Positions 35,592 to 43,527 of a stretch of DNA of 64,000 bases are shown here, piece after piece. The notes under the pieces are model-generated. The model did no database searches. It had not been told where the DNA came from and saw only the letters and a program-made list of their open reading frames with translations. This stretch comes from Maribacter forsetii DSM 18668 (lineage in GTDB: Bacteria; Bacteroidota; Bacteroidia; Flavobacteriales; Flavobacteriaceae), in assembly GCF_000744105.1 (NCBI RefSeq), contig NZ_JQLH01000001.1, positions 2,294,001 to 2,358,000 of the forward strand. The letters run 5' to 3'. The position numbers and the translations under genes are program-made. How positions within the stretch are numbered: the first letter of the stretch is position 1; each line of letters begins with the position of its first letter.

Positions 35592-36932
35592 CTAATTTTT
35601 TACACTAATTATTTCTCTATCTAAAAGAAAATCTGGATTATATTCTTCGTACTTAGCATCAATATATTCTAAGTAATTATATTCATGTAAATAAAATGAA
35701 CTTCCTTCGTAATTAAGATTATCAATTTCTAAATCAGGATATTTATTCAAAATTTCCTCAGGTAATTCGTAATTATATCCGTAATAATACTTTCCTTGAT
35801 TTAAATGCCAGTTCACTTCCACATAGTCTATATCCTTCGTTCCTACAGAAGATTGAAAATAGTGACTTTGTCTGTTAAAACTATTAGATGAAGGTCCATT
35901 AAATTGAAAATTATTGACAGCATCATTAGTTACTTCTACATTCCAATACTCAATATCCGCTAATTGAAATCCAAGGGGTCTTTCACCATATTTTAAATAT
36001 AAATAATTGAAATTACCATTTGTGTAATTTAAGTTAGTTATATACTTATCGAGAGTATTTAAATATCCTAGATTGATATTGTTTGAAGTTATTTTGTCAT
36101 TGTCAAAGGGTAACATTAAGTTTAAAAGATAACCACCTCCTTCATTGTAAGCTTGATTTTCTTCAAAGCCAACAATTGAACAGAAATATTCTCCTCCATC
36201 AGGTAAGTATAATGGTACAATTTGGTCATAGCTATGTAATTCTGAACTATTGAAATTTATAGTTGCTCCATCAGTTAGGTTATCCAAAAATGTATATTTT
36301 GCATCACCATAAGTATCATAAATGGAAAATAAATAACGATTTTCTTGATAAAGAGGAATGTTCTCAAAGGCAATATTCGTAAGCTGATTTACTGTGGTTT
36401 CACTAAAACCACCTGATAAGGTAGAACCATATTTATTTGATAAAGTATAGGAAGCTGGAGAATTAAAATTGTTAGCATTAATTTTTAATTCACCTATAAC
36501 ATCTCCTCTAGAAGTAAAATCTACTGAAGTACCAGATATTAAATTCCAAACAGAACCGTCACTTATAGAAGAATGTGTTGAAATACTTATATATGTATTT
36601 TCTTCATAATTGAGAACATTAATTAAACTAATATTATAATCAATAATACCGTTTGTCTTAGGTTTTTCAAAAGATACAGAAGTTCCATTGTCTATTTGGA
36701 TATAGTCTAAAACATCACCGTTATTGGCATCATTTACAACTAACCAAGATTCGCTATTTTCAGAATAATAATTATCATCAACATTTAAAGTAAAATAAAT
36801 TTCATTTTCAATAGGCTCTTCTTCTGTAGGACTTTCCGTTTCTGTTACTATTTCAGCATCTACTGAAGAATCTGAAGAACAAGAAATCACAAAAAATAGA
36901 ACTGGTATTAAGAATAGAATAATTTTTTTCAT
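35592..36932 (-). CDS. Lipoprotein of unknown function, low GC
   Basis: 446 residues. Lipobox with Cys18 (LFFVISCSSD), an acidic Glu/Thr-rich spacer at 20-45, then a long beta-rich region with many Asn, Tyr and Ser and no recognised domain; surface exposure is likely since SSDSS-type acidic spacers follow the Cys. The DNA is visibly more AT-rich than its neighbours. It is bounded by the glycosyltransferase 3' end (15 bp away) and by a decayed copy of that 3' end at 37101-37142, which suggests it was inserted. Confidence 0.72.
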   Translation of the reverse strand: MKKIILFLIPVLFFVISCSSDSSVDAEIVTETESPTEEEPIENEIYFTLNVDDNYYSENSESWLVVNDANNGDVLDYIQIDNGTSVSFEKPKTNGIIDYNISLINVLNYEENTYISISTHSSISDGSVWNLISGTSVDFTSRGDVIGELKINANNFNSPASYTLSNKYGSTLSGGFSETTVNQLTNIAFENIPLYQENRYLFSIYDTYGDAKYTFLDNLTDGATINFNSSELHSYDQIVPLYLPDGGEYFCSIVGFEENQAYNEGGGYLLNLMLPFDNDKITSNNINLGYLNTLDKYITNLNYTNGNFNYLYLKYGERPLGFQLADIEYWNVEVTNDAVNNFQFNGPSSNSFNRQSHYFQSSVGTKDIDYVEVNWHLNQGKYYYGYNYELPEEILNKYPDLEIDNLNYEGSSFYLHEYNYLEYIDAKYEEYNPDFLLDREIISVKN

Positions 36933-37100
36933 AAGTATAAAACGTAGGTACTATAAATATATTGGTTTTACCTGTATATACATCTATTAATAATTTTAAT
37001 GCTGGATTTTCGGAAGTACATTATTTAGAACCTATAAAAACTTTCAATGCAAATGATAACTAAGTCTGTTCTTTCAATTACTGAAATTTAATTGTTTCCC

Positions 37101-37142
37101 AAGTTTATGAACAGATGGATTTAGGAGAAGAATAGAGGATAG
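37101..37142 (+). pseudogene. Decayed copy of the glycosyltransferase 3' end (copy B)
   Basis: Reads K-F-M-N-R-W-I-stop-E-K-N-R-G-stop in the glycosyltransferase frame, aligning with TKFMSKWIEEKNKV at the end of the intact gene. One Glu codon is now TAG. It lies in 36933-37220, which otherwise has no gene. Confidence 0.7.
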
Positions 37143-37220
37143 TTGCTTAGTTTCTTTTTTAAACTAGTAAAATATGTTAACTAGCAGATTTAAATCTTTG
37201 TACTAAATAATTAAACAAAT

Positions 37221-38102
37221 ATGAAAAACCCTACTATCGGATTTATAGGACTCGGCCTAATGGGCGCCAACATGGTTGAGAACCTACAGAAAAGAGGTTT
37301 CCAACTAAATGTAATGGACCTTAACAAAGATGCAGTAGCAACTGTTATCGCTCGCGGTAATGCTAAAGAAGCTGCTTCTCCAAAAGAATTAGCTGAAAAC
37401 AGCGACATTATAATGTTCTGTTTAACGACTTCTGCTGTTGTAGAAAAAATCGTTTATGGTGAAAATGGTATTCTTGAAGGTATTAAAGAAGGTACTGTTT
37501 TGATCGATTTTGGAACATCAATTCCTGCATCTACGCAAAAAATTGGTAAAGACCTTGCTGCAAAAGGCGCTGGTATGATTGATGCTCCACTTGGTCGTAC
37601 ACCGGCTCATGCAAAAGACGGATTGCTAAACATTATGGCTGCCGGTGATAAAGATACCTTTGAAAAGGTAAAACCTATATTAGATGTACAAGGAGAACAT
37701 GTATTTCATTTAGGACCTCTAGGTGCTGGTCATACGACTAAGTTGATTAATAATTTTATGGGGATGACTACTGTTGTAGCTATGTCACAAGCTTTTGCAG
37801 CCGCTAAACTTGCTGGTGTAGACGGACAACAACTTTTTGATATTATGTCTTCTGGACCATCGAATTCACCGTTCATGAAATTTTGTAAAAACTACGCAGT
37901 AGACAATGTAAGTGATTTAGGTTTTTCTATCGCCAATGCGAATAAAGATCTTGGTTATTTTGTACAAATGATGGACGATCTTGGTACAGAATCTAAGGTT
38001 GCTTCTGCTACTTCTGCTAGCCTACAGGCTGCTTTTGATGAAGGTATGGCAAGTGCAAATGTCCCAGAAATCTTTGATTATTTCGTGAAGTTGAAGAAAT
38101 AA
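37221..38102 (+). CDS. 3-hydroxyisobutyrate dehydrogenase-family NAD(P)-dependent oxidoreductase
   Basis: 293 residues. GFIGLGLMGANM dinucleotide motif at the N-terminus, substrate loop DAPLGRTPAHAKDG (family: D.PVSGG...A..G), catalytic Lys in GAGHTTKLINNF, C-terminal helical domain. Oxidises a beta-hydroxyacid or reduces an aldehyde acid such as succinic semialdehyde or tartronate semialdehyde. Serine-family substrate loop is atypical (GRTPAH). The gene lies between two decayed glycosyltransferase tails. Confidence 0.88.
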   Translation: MKNPTIGFIGLGLMGANMVENLQKRGFQLNVMDLNKDAVATVIARGNAKEAASPKELAENSDIIMFCLTTSAVVEKIVYGENGILEGIKEGTVLIDFGTSIPASTQKIGKDLAAKGAGMIDAPLGRTPAHAKDGLLNIMAAGDKDTFEKVKPILDVQGEHVFHLGPLGAGHTTKLINNFMGMTTVVAMSQAFAAAKLAGVDGQQLFDIMSSGPSNSPFMKFCKNYAVDNVSDLGFSIANANKDLGYFVQMMDDLGTESKVASATSASLQAAFDEGMASANVPEIFDYFVKLKK

Positions 38103-38119
38103 TCAATTAAGATTTTTTT

Positions 38120-38145
38120 AGTTGTGTGAAATAGTTCACACAACT
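38120..38145. other. Hairpin after the dehydrogenase gene
   Basis: AGTTGTGTGAA (38120-38130), ATAG, TTCACACAACT (38135-38145), perfect 11-bp stem, 17 bp past the stop. It has no T-run after it on the plus strand, so it may stabilise the mRNA end or terminate with the next hairpin. Confidence 0.6.
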
Positions 38146-38148
38146 GTC

Positions 38149-38216
38149 AAGCTAAGCTTGGTGCGAAAGCAGAGAAAATTTTTAGTTTTACTGTACGTAC
38201 GAAGCTTAGCTTTTTT
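38149..38216 (+). terminator. Long-loop hairpin with T-run
   Basis: AAGCTAAGCTT (38149-38159) pairs with AAGCTTAGCTT (38202-38212) over a 42-nt loop and runs into TTTT. A diverged version lies at 38313-38376 (GCTAAGCGTAGTGCGGAAG ... CGCACGAAGCT), so it is also a repeat element. Confidence 0.5.
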
Positions 38217-38235
38217 ATTTAAAGCTCAATCTAGA

Positions 38236-38292
38236 GTTCTAACTGCTACAAAGTTTATTAGTAAATGGATAGAGGAGAAGAATAGGGGTTAG
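38236..38292 (+). pseudogene. Decayed copy of the glycosyltransferase 3' end (copy C)
   Basis: Reads VLTATKFISKWIEEKNRG then stop, against MTATKFMSKWIEEKNKV at the intact end (35525-35576). Most base differences are at third codon positions, so the fragment was under coding constraint after the copies split. No upstream part of the gene remains. The rest of 38293-38515 holds only repeat-like sequence. Confidence 0.75.
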
Positions 38293-38488
38293 TTGGGGTT
38301 TCGTTATCGGTTCGGCTAAGCGTAGTGCGGAAGTAAGGAAACGTTGAATTTCCGTCTGCGCACGAAGCTAAAGCTTATTGTTTAGTTTTATTTTTTCTTG
38401 TCCAAAGCTAAATCCATAAGATTTAGCGACATTATAAATATATACAGACCTTTCGGTTTTGCCCTAAAGTCCGCATTACGTTTAGGTA

Positions 38489-39102
38489 TTGTTGGCAACA
38501 GTTTTTTCCCGCAAGCTATTTTTTAACCCAAATGGTTTGAACCATTCTTTCGTTTATTTGAGTTATCTCTTGCAGATATTTTCGTTCTTCCTCATCTTCT
38601 TCTTTTTCAATATCTGGATATATATATCTACTTTTTAATTTACCGTTTGTTCCAATAATTGCTGTCCATTGTAAAGGCGAATTACTTATTTCAACTTGCG
38701 GAATCTCAACCATCGGTGCTTGCGCATAAATTGGTTGGATTTGATTAAATACGTGTCCATTCATTATGGTCAAGAATTCTCCATCAATCCAATGCTCCAA
38801 GTCAGGAATTTTATCTTCATTAAAATCTAATTGCCAGCCAATTCTAATACTTTCTCCTTTTTCGATATTTTCAATTAACGTTTTTAGAGAGCCTTCAGTT
38901 ACTTTTCCATCAAAGTCCGTTTTGAGAAGGATTTGCGATTCTTGTCCGTACGCAAGTATTGAGCTTATTAGAAATCCAATTCCCAATATTATTCGGAAAA
39001 CATTTTTTGTCCTTCCGTTTTGCTTTTCAAGTCCATTCATATTTGCTTAATTTTTGTATTAATTCTTGACTTTTTGAGAAATTTCAAAATTGTTGCCAAC
39101 GG
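38489..39102. mobile_element. Single-gene cassette-like segment
   Basis: TTGTTGGCAACAG at 38489-38501 and TTGTTGCCAACGG at 39090-39102 border one minus-strand gene. The cores GTTGGCAAC and GTTGCCAAC are reverse complements. From memory, single hypothetical genes framed by such near-palindromes, with the CCCTAAAGTCCGCATTACG sequence outside, are common in Flavobacteriia. No integrase is in the window. Confidence 0.4.
38516..39040 (-). CDS. Exported hypothetical protein
   Basis: 174 residues. A short basic N-terminus then a signal-type helix (RIILGIGFLISSILAYG), probably cleaved after AYG. The mature part has SIRIGWQLDFNEDK and HWIDGEFLTIMNGHVFNQI, and an acidic KEEDEEER run near 150. I recall the IRIGWQLDF...HW.D pattern from other Bacteroidota hypotheticals but know no function. 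It is the sole gene of the cassette-like segment. Confidence 0.65.
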   Translation of the reverse strand: MNGLEKQNGRTKNVFRIILGIGFLISSILAYGQESQILLKTDFDGKVTEGSLKTLIENIEKGESIRIGWQLDFNEDKIPDLEHWIDGEFLTIMNGHVFNQIQPIYAQAPMVEIPQVEISNSPLQWTAIIGTNGKLKSRYIYPDIEKEEDEEERKYLQEITQINERMVQTIWVKK

Positions 39103-39140
39103 TGAGCTAAAGGGAGTTTCAATTCCTTTTAGCGGATGAT

Positions 39141-39153
39141 AACGAAATTCGTT
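39141..39153. repeat. Palindrome AACGAA-A-TTCGTT, site 1
   Basis: Perfect 6-bp arms around one base. Same motif as 40492-40508 and 51691-51707. Confidence 0.5.
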
Positions 39154-39237
39154 CTTTCAAAAATTGAAAGCAAGTACTTACAAAAGGAGTTGTAATCAAG
39201 TTATTAACGAAATAGTTAATTAGATTATAGTTTAAGC

Positions 39238-40431
39238 TTAATTTTCAATACTACTTTTCACCAAATCCATCAATTCTTCACCATGTATATTTTTAGCAAT
39301 GACTACTCCGTTACTATCTAAAATGAAGTTCGCAGGAATGGTACGCACACGTATTTTCTTTAAAAAAGGAGCATCGTCTCCTTGTAAGTCAGATGATTGC
39401 AGCCAACGGTCGGCGCCATCGCGTTTTGCTGCGGCATTCCAGCTTCTTTCATCACTTTCTAAGGCATAGGCAATTATTTGTAAACCTTGGTCTTGGTCTT
39501 GGTATTCATCATAAAGGGGCGCAAGGACTTTTCTATTTTCTATTCTGCAAGGCGCACACCAAGATGCCCATAAGTCTACAATCGTCAATTTTTCTCCCAA
39601 TACATCATTTAAAAGCACCGTGTCATTTGTCATCAAAGGAAATTGAATATTTGGAAATTCATCACCTGTCAATACCGGTAAATTTTTCGGTTCGCTTTCT
39701 TTACACAATTGCTGCACCCATGGGTGATCGGGTTGTGTTTTCTTCCATTTGGTGCATTGGTCTACTAAAAATTCCGGAACTCGTTCATAATCGTTTTCCG
39801 GGCTTACCCAACGTAAAGCAACAATCGCAGGTAATAATTGCGGAGTGCTTTCTGCAAATTCCATCAACGCTGTTTGGTATTGTAATACGGCATGTTCTTT
39901 TGCCATTAATTCATCGCCGTCTTCAACGTTCCAATGGGTATCGGCAAGATATGTTTGGTAAGCTTTTGCTTTGATATCTCTTACCTCTAACAAAGCGTTA
40001 TTCAAATCTGAAGGATTTTCTATCGTAAAACTTTTTTGAAATTCATCAAACTGCGCTACGATTTGAAGCGGTTCTCCGAATTGCCAAACAATAGGCATAT
40101 AGTTCGCCTTGTTAGGGTTATCTGTAATCAAATAATTGCCTGCTTTATTGGTAGGTTGCACGGCTAATTCTAATAAAACCGGTTCTTCTGTATTTGGTGG
40201 GTTGTGGAACTCAAAACTACCATCGGCATTTACAATGGCGGAGTCTATGACTTTCCCTAAATAAGAAGCTGCCACATGTTGTAAGTCCTCAGGTTGAATT
40301 AAGTAGATTTTAGTGTTTTCTTTTTCTAAACCTTCTAAGGTACCCGATATAGTTGGGCTTGTTTTGCAAGAGGTAAAGGGTAGTATTAAAAAAAGGAGGG
40401 CAGTAATTTTTTTAAAAATGTGAATTCTCAT
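39238..40431 (-). CDS. TlpA-like thioredoxin-fold lipoprotein
   Basis: 397 residues. Lipobox with Cys22 (LPFTSCKTS), an N-terminal beta domain of the DUF4369 kind (ISGTLEGLEKENTKIYLI ... DSAIVNADGSFEF), a helical middle, and a C-terminal thioredoxin domain with redox site WASWCAPC and cis-Pro in VRTIPANF. A periplasm-facing thiol-disulfide oxidoreductase; such proteins are frequent in Bacteroidota. A palindrome lies 61 bp upstream of its start. Confidence 0.88.
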   Translation of the reverse strand: MRIHIFKKITALLFLILPFTSCKTSPTISGTLEGLEKENTKIYLIQPEDLQHVAASYLGKVIDSAIVNADGSFEFHNPPNTEEPVLLELAVQPTNKAGNYLITDNPNKANYMPIVWQFGEPLQIVAQFDEFQKSFTIENPSDLNNALLEVRDIKAKAYQTYLADTHWNVEDGDELMAKEHAVLQYQTALMEFAESTPQLLPAIVALRWVSPENDYERVPEFLVDQCTKWKKTQPDHPWVQQLCKESEPKNLPVLTGDEFPNIQFPLMTNDTVLLNDVLGEKLTIVDLWASWCAPCRIENRKVLAPLYDEYQDQDQGLQIIAYALESDERSWNAAAKRDGADRWLQSSDLQGDDAPFLKKIRVRTIPANFILDSNGVVIAKNIHGEELMDLVKSSIEN

Positions 40432-40491
40432 AGGTATTCATTTAAAACAATCAGCAAGCTTAACGAAGGTTTAATTTCTCAACAGTAACTT

Positions 40492-40508
40492 AAAACGAAG
40501 TTCGTTTT
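40492..40508. promoter_or_regulatory. Palindrome AAAACGAA-G-TTCGTTTT, site 2
   Basis: Perfect 8-bp arms, 61 bp upstream of the TlpA-like gene start. Same core AACGAA-N-TTCGTT as sites 1 and 3. Confidence 0.5.
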
Positions 40509-40542
40509 TTCAGATTTATTTAACATTGATTCCAATATAAAT

Positions 40543-40592
40543 AGCTGTTATGAATTTACTGAGTGTTCAAAAGCTTTGCCTACTAATTTATA
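40543..40592 (-). pseudogene. Short remnant of a short-chain dehydrogenase gene (left copy)
   Basis: On the minus strand 40554-40589 reads K-L-V-G-K-A-F-E-H-S-V-N, matching RLVGKAFERSVD in the larger remnant at 42405-42630. Base identity over about 45 bp is high, with a small deletion. It lies 70 bp upstream of the NHL lipoprotein gene. Confidence 0.65.
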
Positions 40593-40619
40593 AAAGTTGT
40601 GCTTAGCAATAATTCACTA

Positions 40620-40638
40620 CCAAATTCGTTTAATTTGG
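40620..40638. promoter_or_regulatory. Inverted repeat before the NHL lipoprotein gene
   Basis: CCAAATT (40620-40626), 5 bp, AATTTGG (40632-40638), 24 bp before the ATG. Possible operator. Confidence 0.35.
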
Positions 40639-40662
40639 AACCGAAAATATTAAAAAATTATT

Positions 40663-42279
40663 ATGAATAAAATACTGAAGTCCTTACTTGTTTTTTTGAT
40701 TTTAATACCACTATCATGTGATAAAGACGATAACAATTCAGATGATGATACCTCAAAAAGCAATGAAAAATCTATTATCAGTTTTAGTTTTAGCAGTTCT
40801 GATAATGAATCATTGAGTGACAGTATTTTTGGACAAATAAATGAAGATGAAGGTGTTGTAAATCTATCGATTTCAAGCGGAATCGACATTTCTAATCTTG
40901 TACCCACTATTGAAATATCAGAATTAGCTACGATAAGCCCTGATGGTCCGCAAAATTTCAATTCACCAATGACGTATGTAGTAACTGCAGAAGACAACAG
41001 TACAAAAGAGTATAAGATTAATGTTTTGCTTGAACAAATCAATCTTGATTCAATGGAACCTACAAGTGGACCTAAAAATACTTTAGTAACTTTTACCGGT
41101 ACAAATTTCGGGAATGATGTAGACTTGGTAAAAGTCTTTTTTGGAGATTTGGAAGCTGAAGTTCAATTGGTAAGTCAGACATCTATTACAGCTATTGTAC
41201 CACCTAAATCATATTCAGGAAATGTCAAAATTTTAATTGGTGAACAAGAATTTAATGATTTCGTTTTTGATTATGAGATTTCTGATATTCAGGTTAGCAT
41301 TGTTACTGGAACAGATGCAGGATATGCTGATGGAGATGCAAATATTTCACAGTTTTCTTACCCAAATGATATTTCTGTAGGTGCAGATGGCAACCTATAT
41401 GTTACGGACACTGGAAATAATAGAATCAGGAAGGTTACATATGAATATGTAGATGATTTATTAGCTGGTATTTCTGTTAGTACTTTAGCTGGTAACGGGA
41501 ATGATGGATTGGTAAACGGTAACGGGCAAAATGCAGAATTTGATGCGCCATTGGGTATAACTTCAGACAGTAATGGTACTGTTTATGTATCTGATTTTTT
41601 TAATAGTAGCATAAGAGTAATTACACCAAATGGAGAAGTTAGTACTTTAATTGATCAGAGCTCTTCTGAACTTATTGCAATTTATGGATCGGAAGCTACT
41701 TTTAATCCTGAAGGTATAACTATTGATGAAGATGGAAATTTATTCATTGTAGAAAGATCTAAACACAGTATTTTAAAAGTATCCAGTTCAGGTGATATTA
41801 GTATAATTGCTGGCGATGGTACTTCTGGATATTTAGATGGTGCCGGGTCAACTGCTAAATTTTCAAATCCTAAGGATATTGCAATTGACTCTAACGGAAA
41901 TCTTTATGTAACCGACAGCGGTAATAATGTTGTTAGAAAAATTAATTCGGTTGGCGAAGTAAGTACGTTCGCAGGAAGTTCGACTTCAGGATTCTCAGAT
42001 GGAATTGGTGTTAATGCTAGTTTTGAATTTCCTAGTGGAATAACTGTAGATGCTCAAGACAATCTTTATGTAGTAGATGTAGGAAACCACAGTGTTAGAA
42101 AAGTTAATATGTCGGGGGCTGTAACTACATTAGCGGGTAATGGTATGCCTGGGTTTGTTTCAGGAAGTGGAGACGAAGCACAATTTAGTCAACCAAGAGG
42201 TATCTCAATAGATATGAATGGTAATCTTTATGTTGTTGATTACGGTAATAGTAGTATTAGAATGATTACACAAGAATAG
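40663..42279 (+). CDS. NHL-repeat lipoprotein with IPT/TIG domain
   Basis: 538 residues. Lipobox with Cys19 (LIPLSCDKDD), acidic spacer, a DUF5018-like beta domain at about 38-125, an IPT/TIG domain at 126-205 (MEPTSGPKNTLVTFTGTNFG), and five NHL units from 215 to the end, each of the form P.DI..D..GNLYVTD.GN..IRK followed by VSTLAG.G. The NHL units form a beta-propeller. Surface-exposed, probably binding a glycan or protein; role unknown. Framed by two remnants of the same dehydrogenase gene. Confidence 0.85.
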   Translation: MNKILKSLLVFLILIPLSCDKDDNNSDDDTSKSNEKSIISFSFSSSDNESLSDSIFGQINEDEGVVNLSISSGIDISNLVPTIEISELATISPDGPQNFNSPMTYVVTAEDNSTKEYKINVLLEQINLDSMEPTSGPKNTLVTFTGTNFGNDVDLVKVFFGDLEAEVQLVSQTSITAIVPPKSYSGNVKILIGEQEFNDFVFDYEISDIQVSIVTGTDAGYADGDANISQFSYPNDISVGADGNLYVTDTGNNRIRKVTYEYVDDLLAGISVSTLAGNGNDGLVNGNGQNAEFDAPLGITSDSNGTVYVSDFFNSSIRVITPNGEVSTLIDQSSSELIAIYGSEATFNPEGITIDEDGNLFIVERSKHSILKVSSSGDISIIAGDGTSGYLDGAGSTAKFSNPKDIAIDSNGNLYVTDSGNNVVRKINSVGEVSTFAGSSTSGFSDGIGVNASFEFPSGITVDAQDNLYVVDVGNHSVRKVNMSGAVTTLAGNGMPGFVSGSGDEAQFSQPRGISIDMNGNLYVVDYGNSSIRMITQE

Positions 42280-42404
42280 CTGTTGTAATTTAATAGGTTT
42301 CGGATTCTACTAAATTGGGTTTGAAAATTTCAATAACTCATGATAAATAATAGGGTAAATTGAATCTTGATTCAATTTGCCCTTACTTCAAAAATCACTA
42401 CTAT

Positions 42405-42630
42405 TTAGGCATCTACATAAAGTACTTGACCAGTAATGAATCCGTCTACTGAGCGTTCAAAAGCTTTACCTACCAATCTACCGGATACTGGCTCAAAACC
42501 AGGCATCATTTCGCCGTAAATATCCCAAGCTTCTTCTAAAAAAGTTGGGTTTATTAAGTTGATTCTTATCCCTCTTGGTATTTCAAAAGCAACACATTCT
42601 ACAAACGCACCTGTCACTCCGCTGGCACAT
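42405..42630 (-). pseudogene. 3' remnant of a short-chain dehydrogenase (SDR) gene
   Basis: About 75 C-terminal residues of an SDR: SGVTGAFVECVAFEIPRG, RINLINPTFLEEAWD, and ITGQVLYVDA at the end. A full SDR of this kind has about 200 residues with TGxxxGxG and YxxxK motifs, all missing here. Homology stops near 42630, where CTGAACAATGCC-type repeat words and a half palindromic element begin. An intact stop codon remains. Not expected to be functional. Confidence 0.75.
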
Positions 42631-42678
42631 TGAACTAAACACTGAACAATGCCTACTAAATAATCTAACTTAGATGAT

Positions 42679-42717
42679 ACAGATTGCCACGTCGCGAAAG
42701 GCTCCTCGCAAAGACGT
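42679..42717. repeat. Half copy of the 1.2-kb palindromic element
   Basis: ACAGATTGCCACGTCGCG ... GCTCCTCGCAAAGACG; one base different from 34185-34222. It abuts the broken 5' side of the SDR remnant. Confidence 0.75.
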
Positions 42718-42796
42718 TTTTAATTTTACACTACCAACTACTACGGTGTACTGAGAACTGAAACTGCCTACCGAAAAATTTATATAATTACAGCGG

Positions 42797-43453
42797 TTAC
42801 TCCCTTCCCAAATCTGTAATCAGCAACGGATTATCTTTCTTTAACTCATTAATCAGTTTTTCAACTTCAGTAGTTGTAGGGTTTGCTTTTAACCGTTCTA
42901 CCTCATTTTCTGTAATGCCTACTAACTGCAAAAAAGCAACTTCTCCGTGTGGTGTTTTTATTGTACCTAGTTCTGGATCTAGGCCAAATACAAAACCGGT
43001 AATTTTTGTGTCGGTATTTAAACGAATAGGTCCGTTTGCGGGTATGAAATGATTTTCTTCAAACCATTTTCCGCTTTCAAAAACATAACGAGCTAGGTTA
43101 TTCATGACCTGAATTGCCCAAATAGGCTCGTCTTTATCTTCTTTAAATGGCTTTAGTCTAAAGGTAAATTCAAATCCCCATTTACTAAACTCTTCATCTG
43201 TTTTATCTTCATTATAATATAATTCAGACATGCCATAACTTATCATATGTTTATGAGGTTCTTGGTTTGTTGCCTCATATATACTGGCTCCATCTATGGG
43301 GTCCGATCCGCCAATTGAATAATGAATACCACATAAAGGACCATAATGTTTAGGCTCAGTTTTACCATAGATTTTTTCCAATGAACTATCTATGGACAAC
43401 CAGCCCACGGCATCTTCTTCTGTAAATTTCTTTTTGTACGTATCTTTATCCAT
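42797..43453 (-). CDS. Suppressor-of-fused (SUFU) domain protein
   Basis: 218 residues covering one SUFU domain: KHYGPLCGIHYSIGGSDPID, HMISYGMSELYY, WGFEFTFRLK, MNNLARYVFESG, then GFVFGLDPELGTIKTPHGEV and FLQLVGIT. In bacteria SUFU proteins occur as immunity proteins in polymorphic toxin loci. Here no toxin is recognisable, and the gene upstream on the same strand is unknown, with a terminator hairpin between them. Confidence 0.88.
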   Translation of the reverse strand: MDKDTYKKKFTEEDAVGWLSIDSSLEKIYGKTEPKHYGPLCGIHYSIGGSDPIDGASIYEATNQEPHKHMISYGMSELYYNEDKTDEEFSKWGFEFTFRLKPFKEDKDEPIWAIQVMNNLARYVFESGKWFEENHFIPANGPIRLNTDTKITGFVFGLDPELGTIKTPHGEVAFLQLVGITENEVERLKANPTTTEVEKLINELKKDNPLLITDLGRE

Positions 43454-43464
43454 TCATTATAATT

Positions 43465-43501
43465 TTAAAAAAAAACAGTCTCACAAATGATTTTATGAGA
43501 C
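43465..43501 (-). terminator. Terminator or attenuator between the SUFU gene and its upstream neighbour
   Basis: AGTCTCA (43476-43482) pairs with TGAGACT (43495-43501). On the minus strand it is followed by TG and a long T-run. It ends the 43528-44358 transcript or lets part of it read into the SUFU gene. Confidence 0.7.
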
Positions 43502-43527
43502 TATTGATAATACTATTTTATATAATT

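Noticed and set aside
38489..39102. Classical integron attC sites at the cassette-like segment
   Set aside because: The GTTGGCAAC ends do not satisfy RYYYAAC/GTTRRRY, and there is no intI gene.
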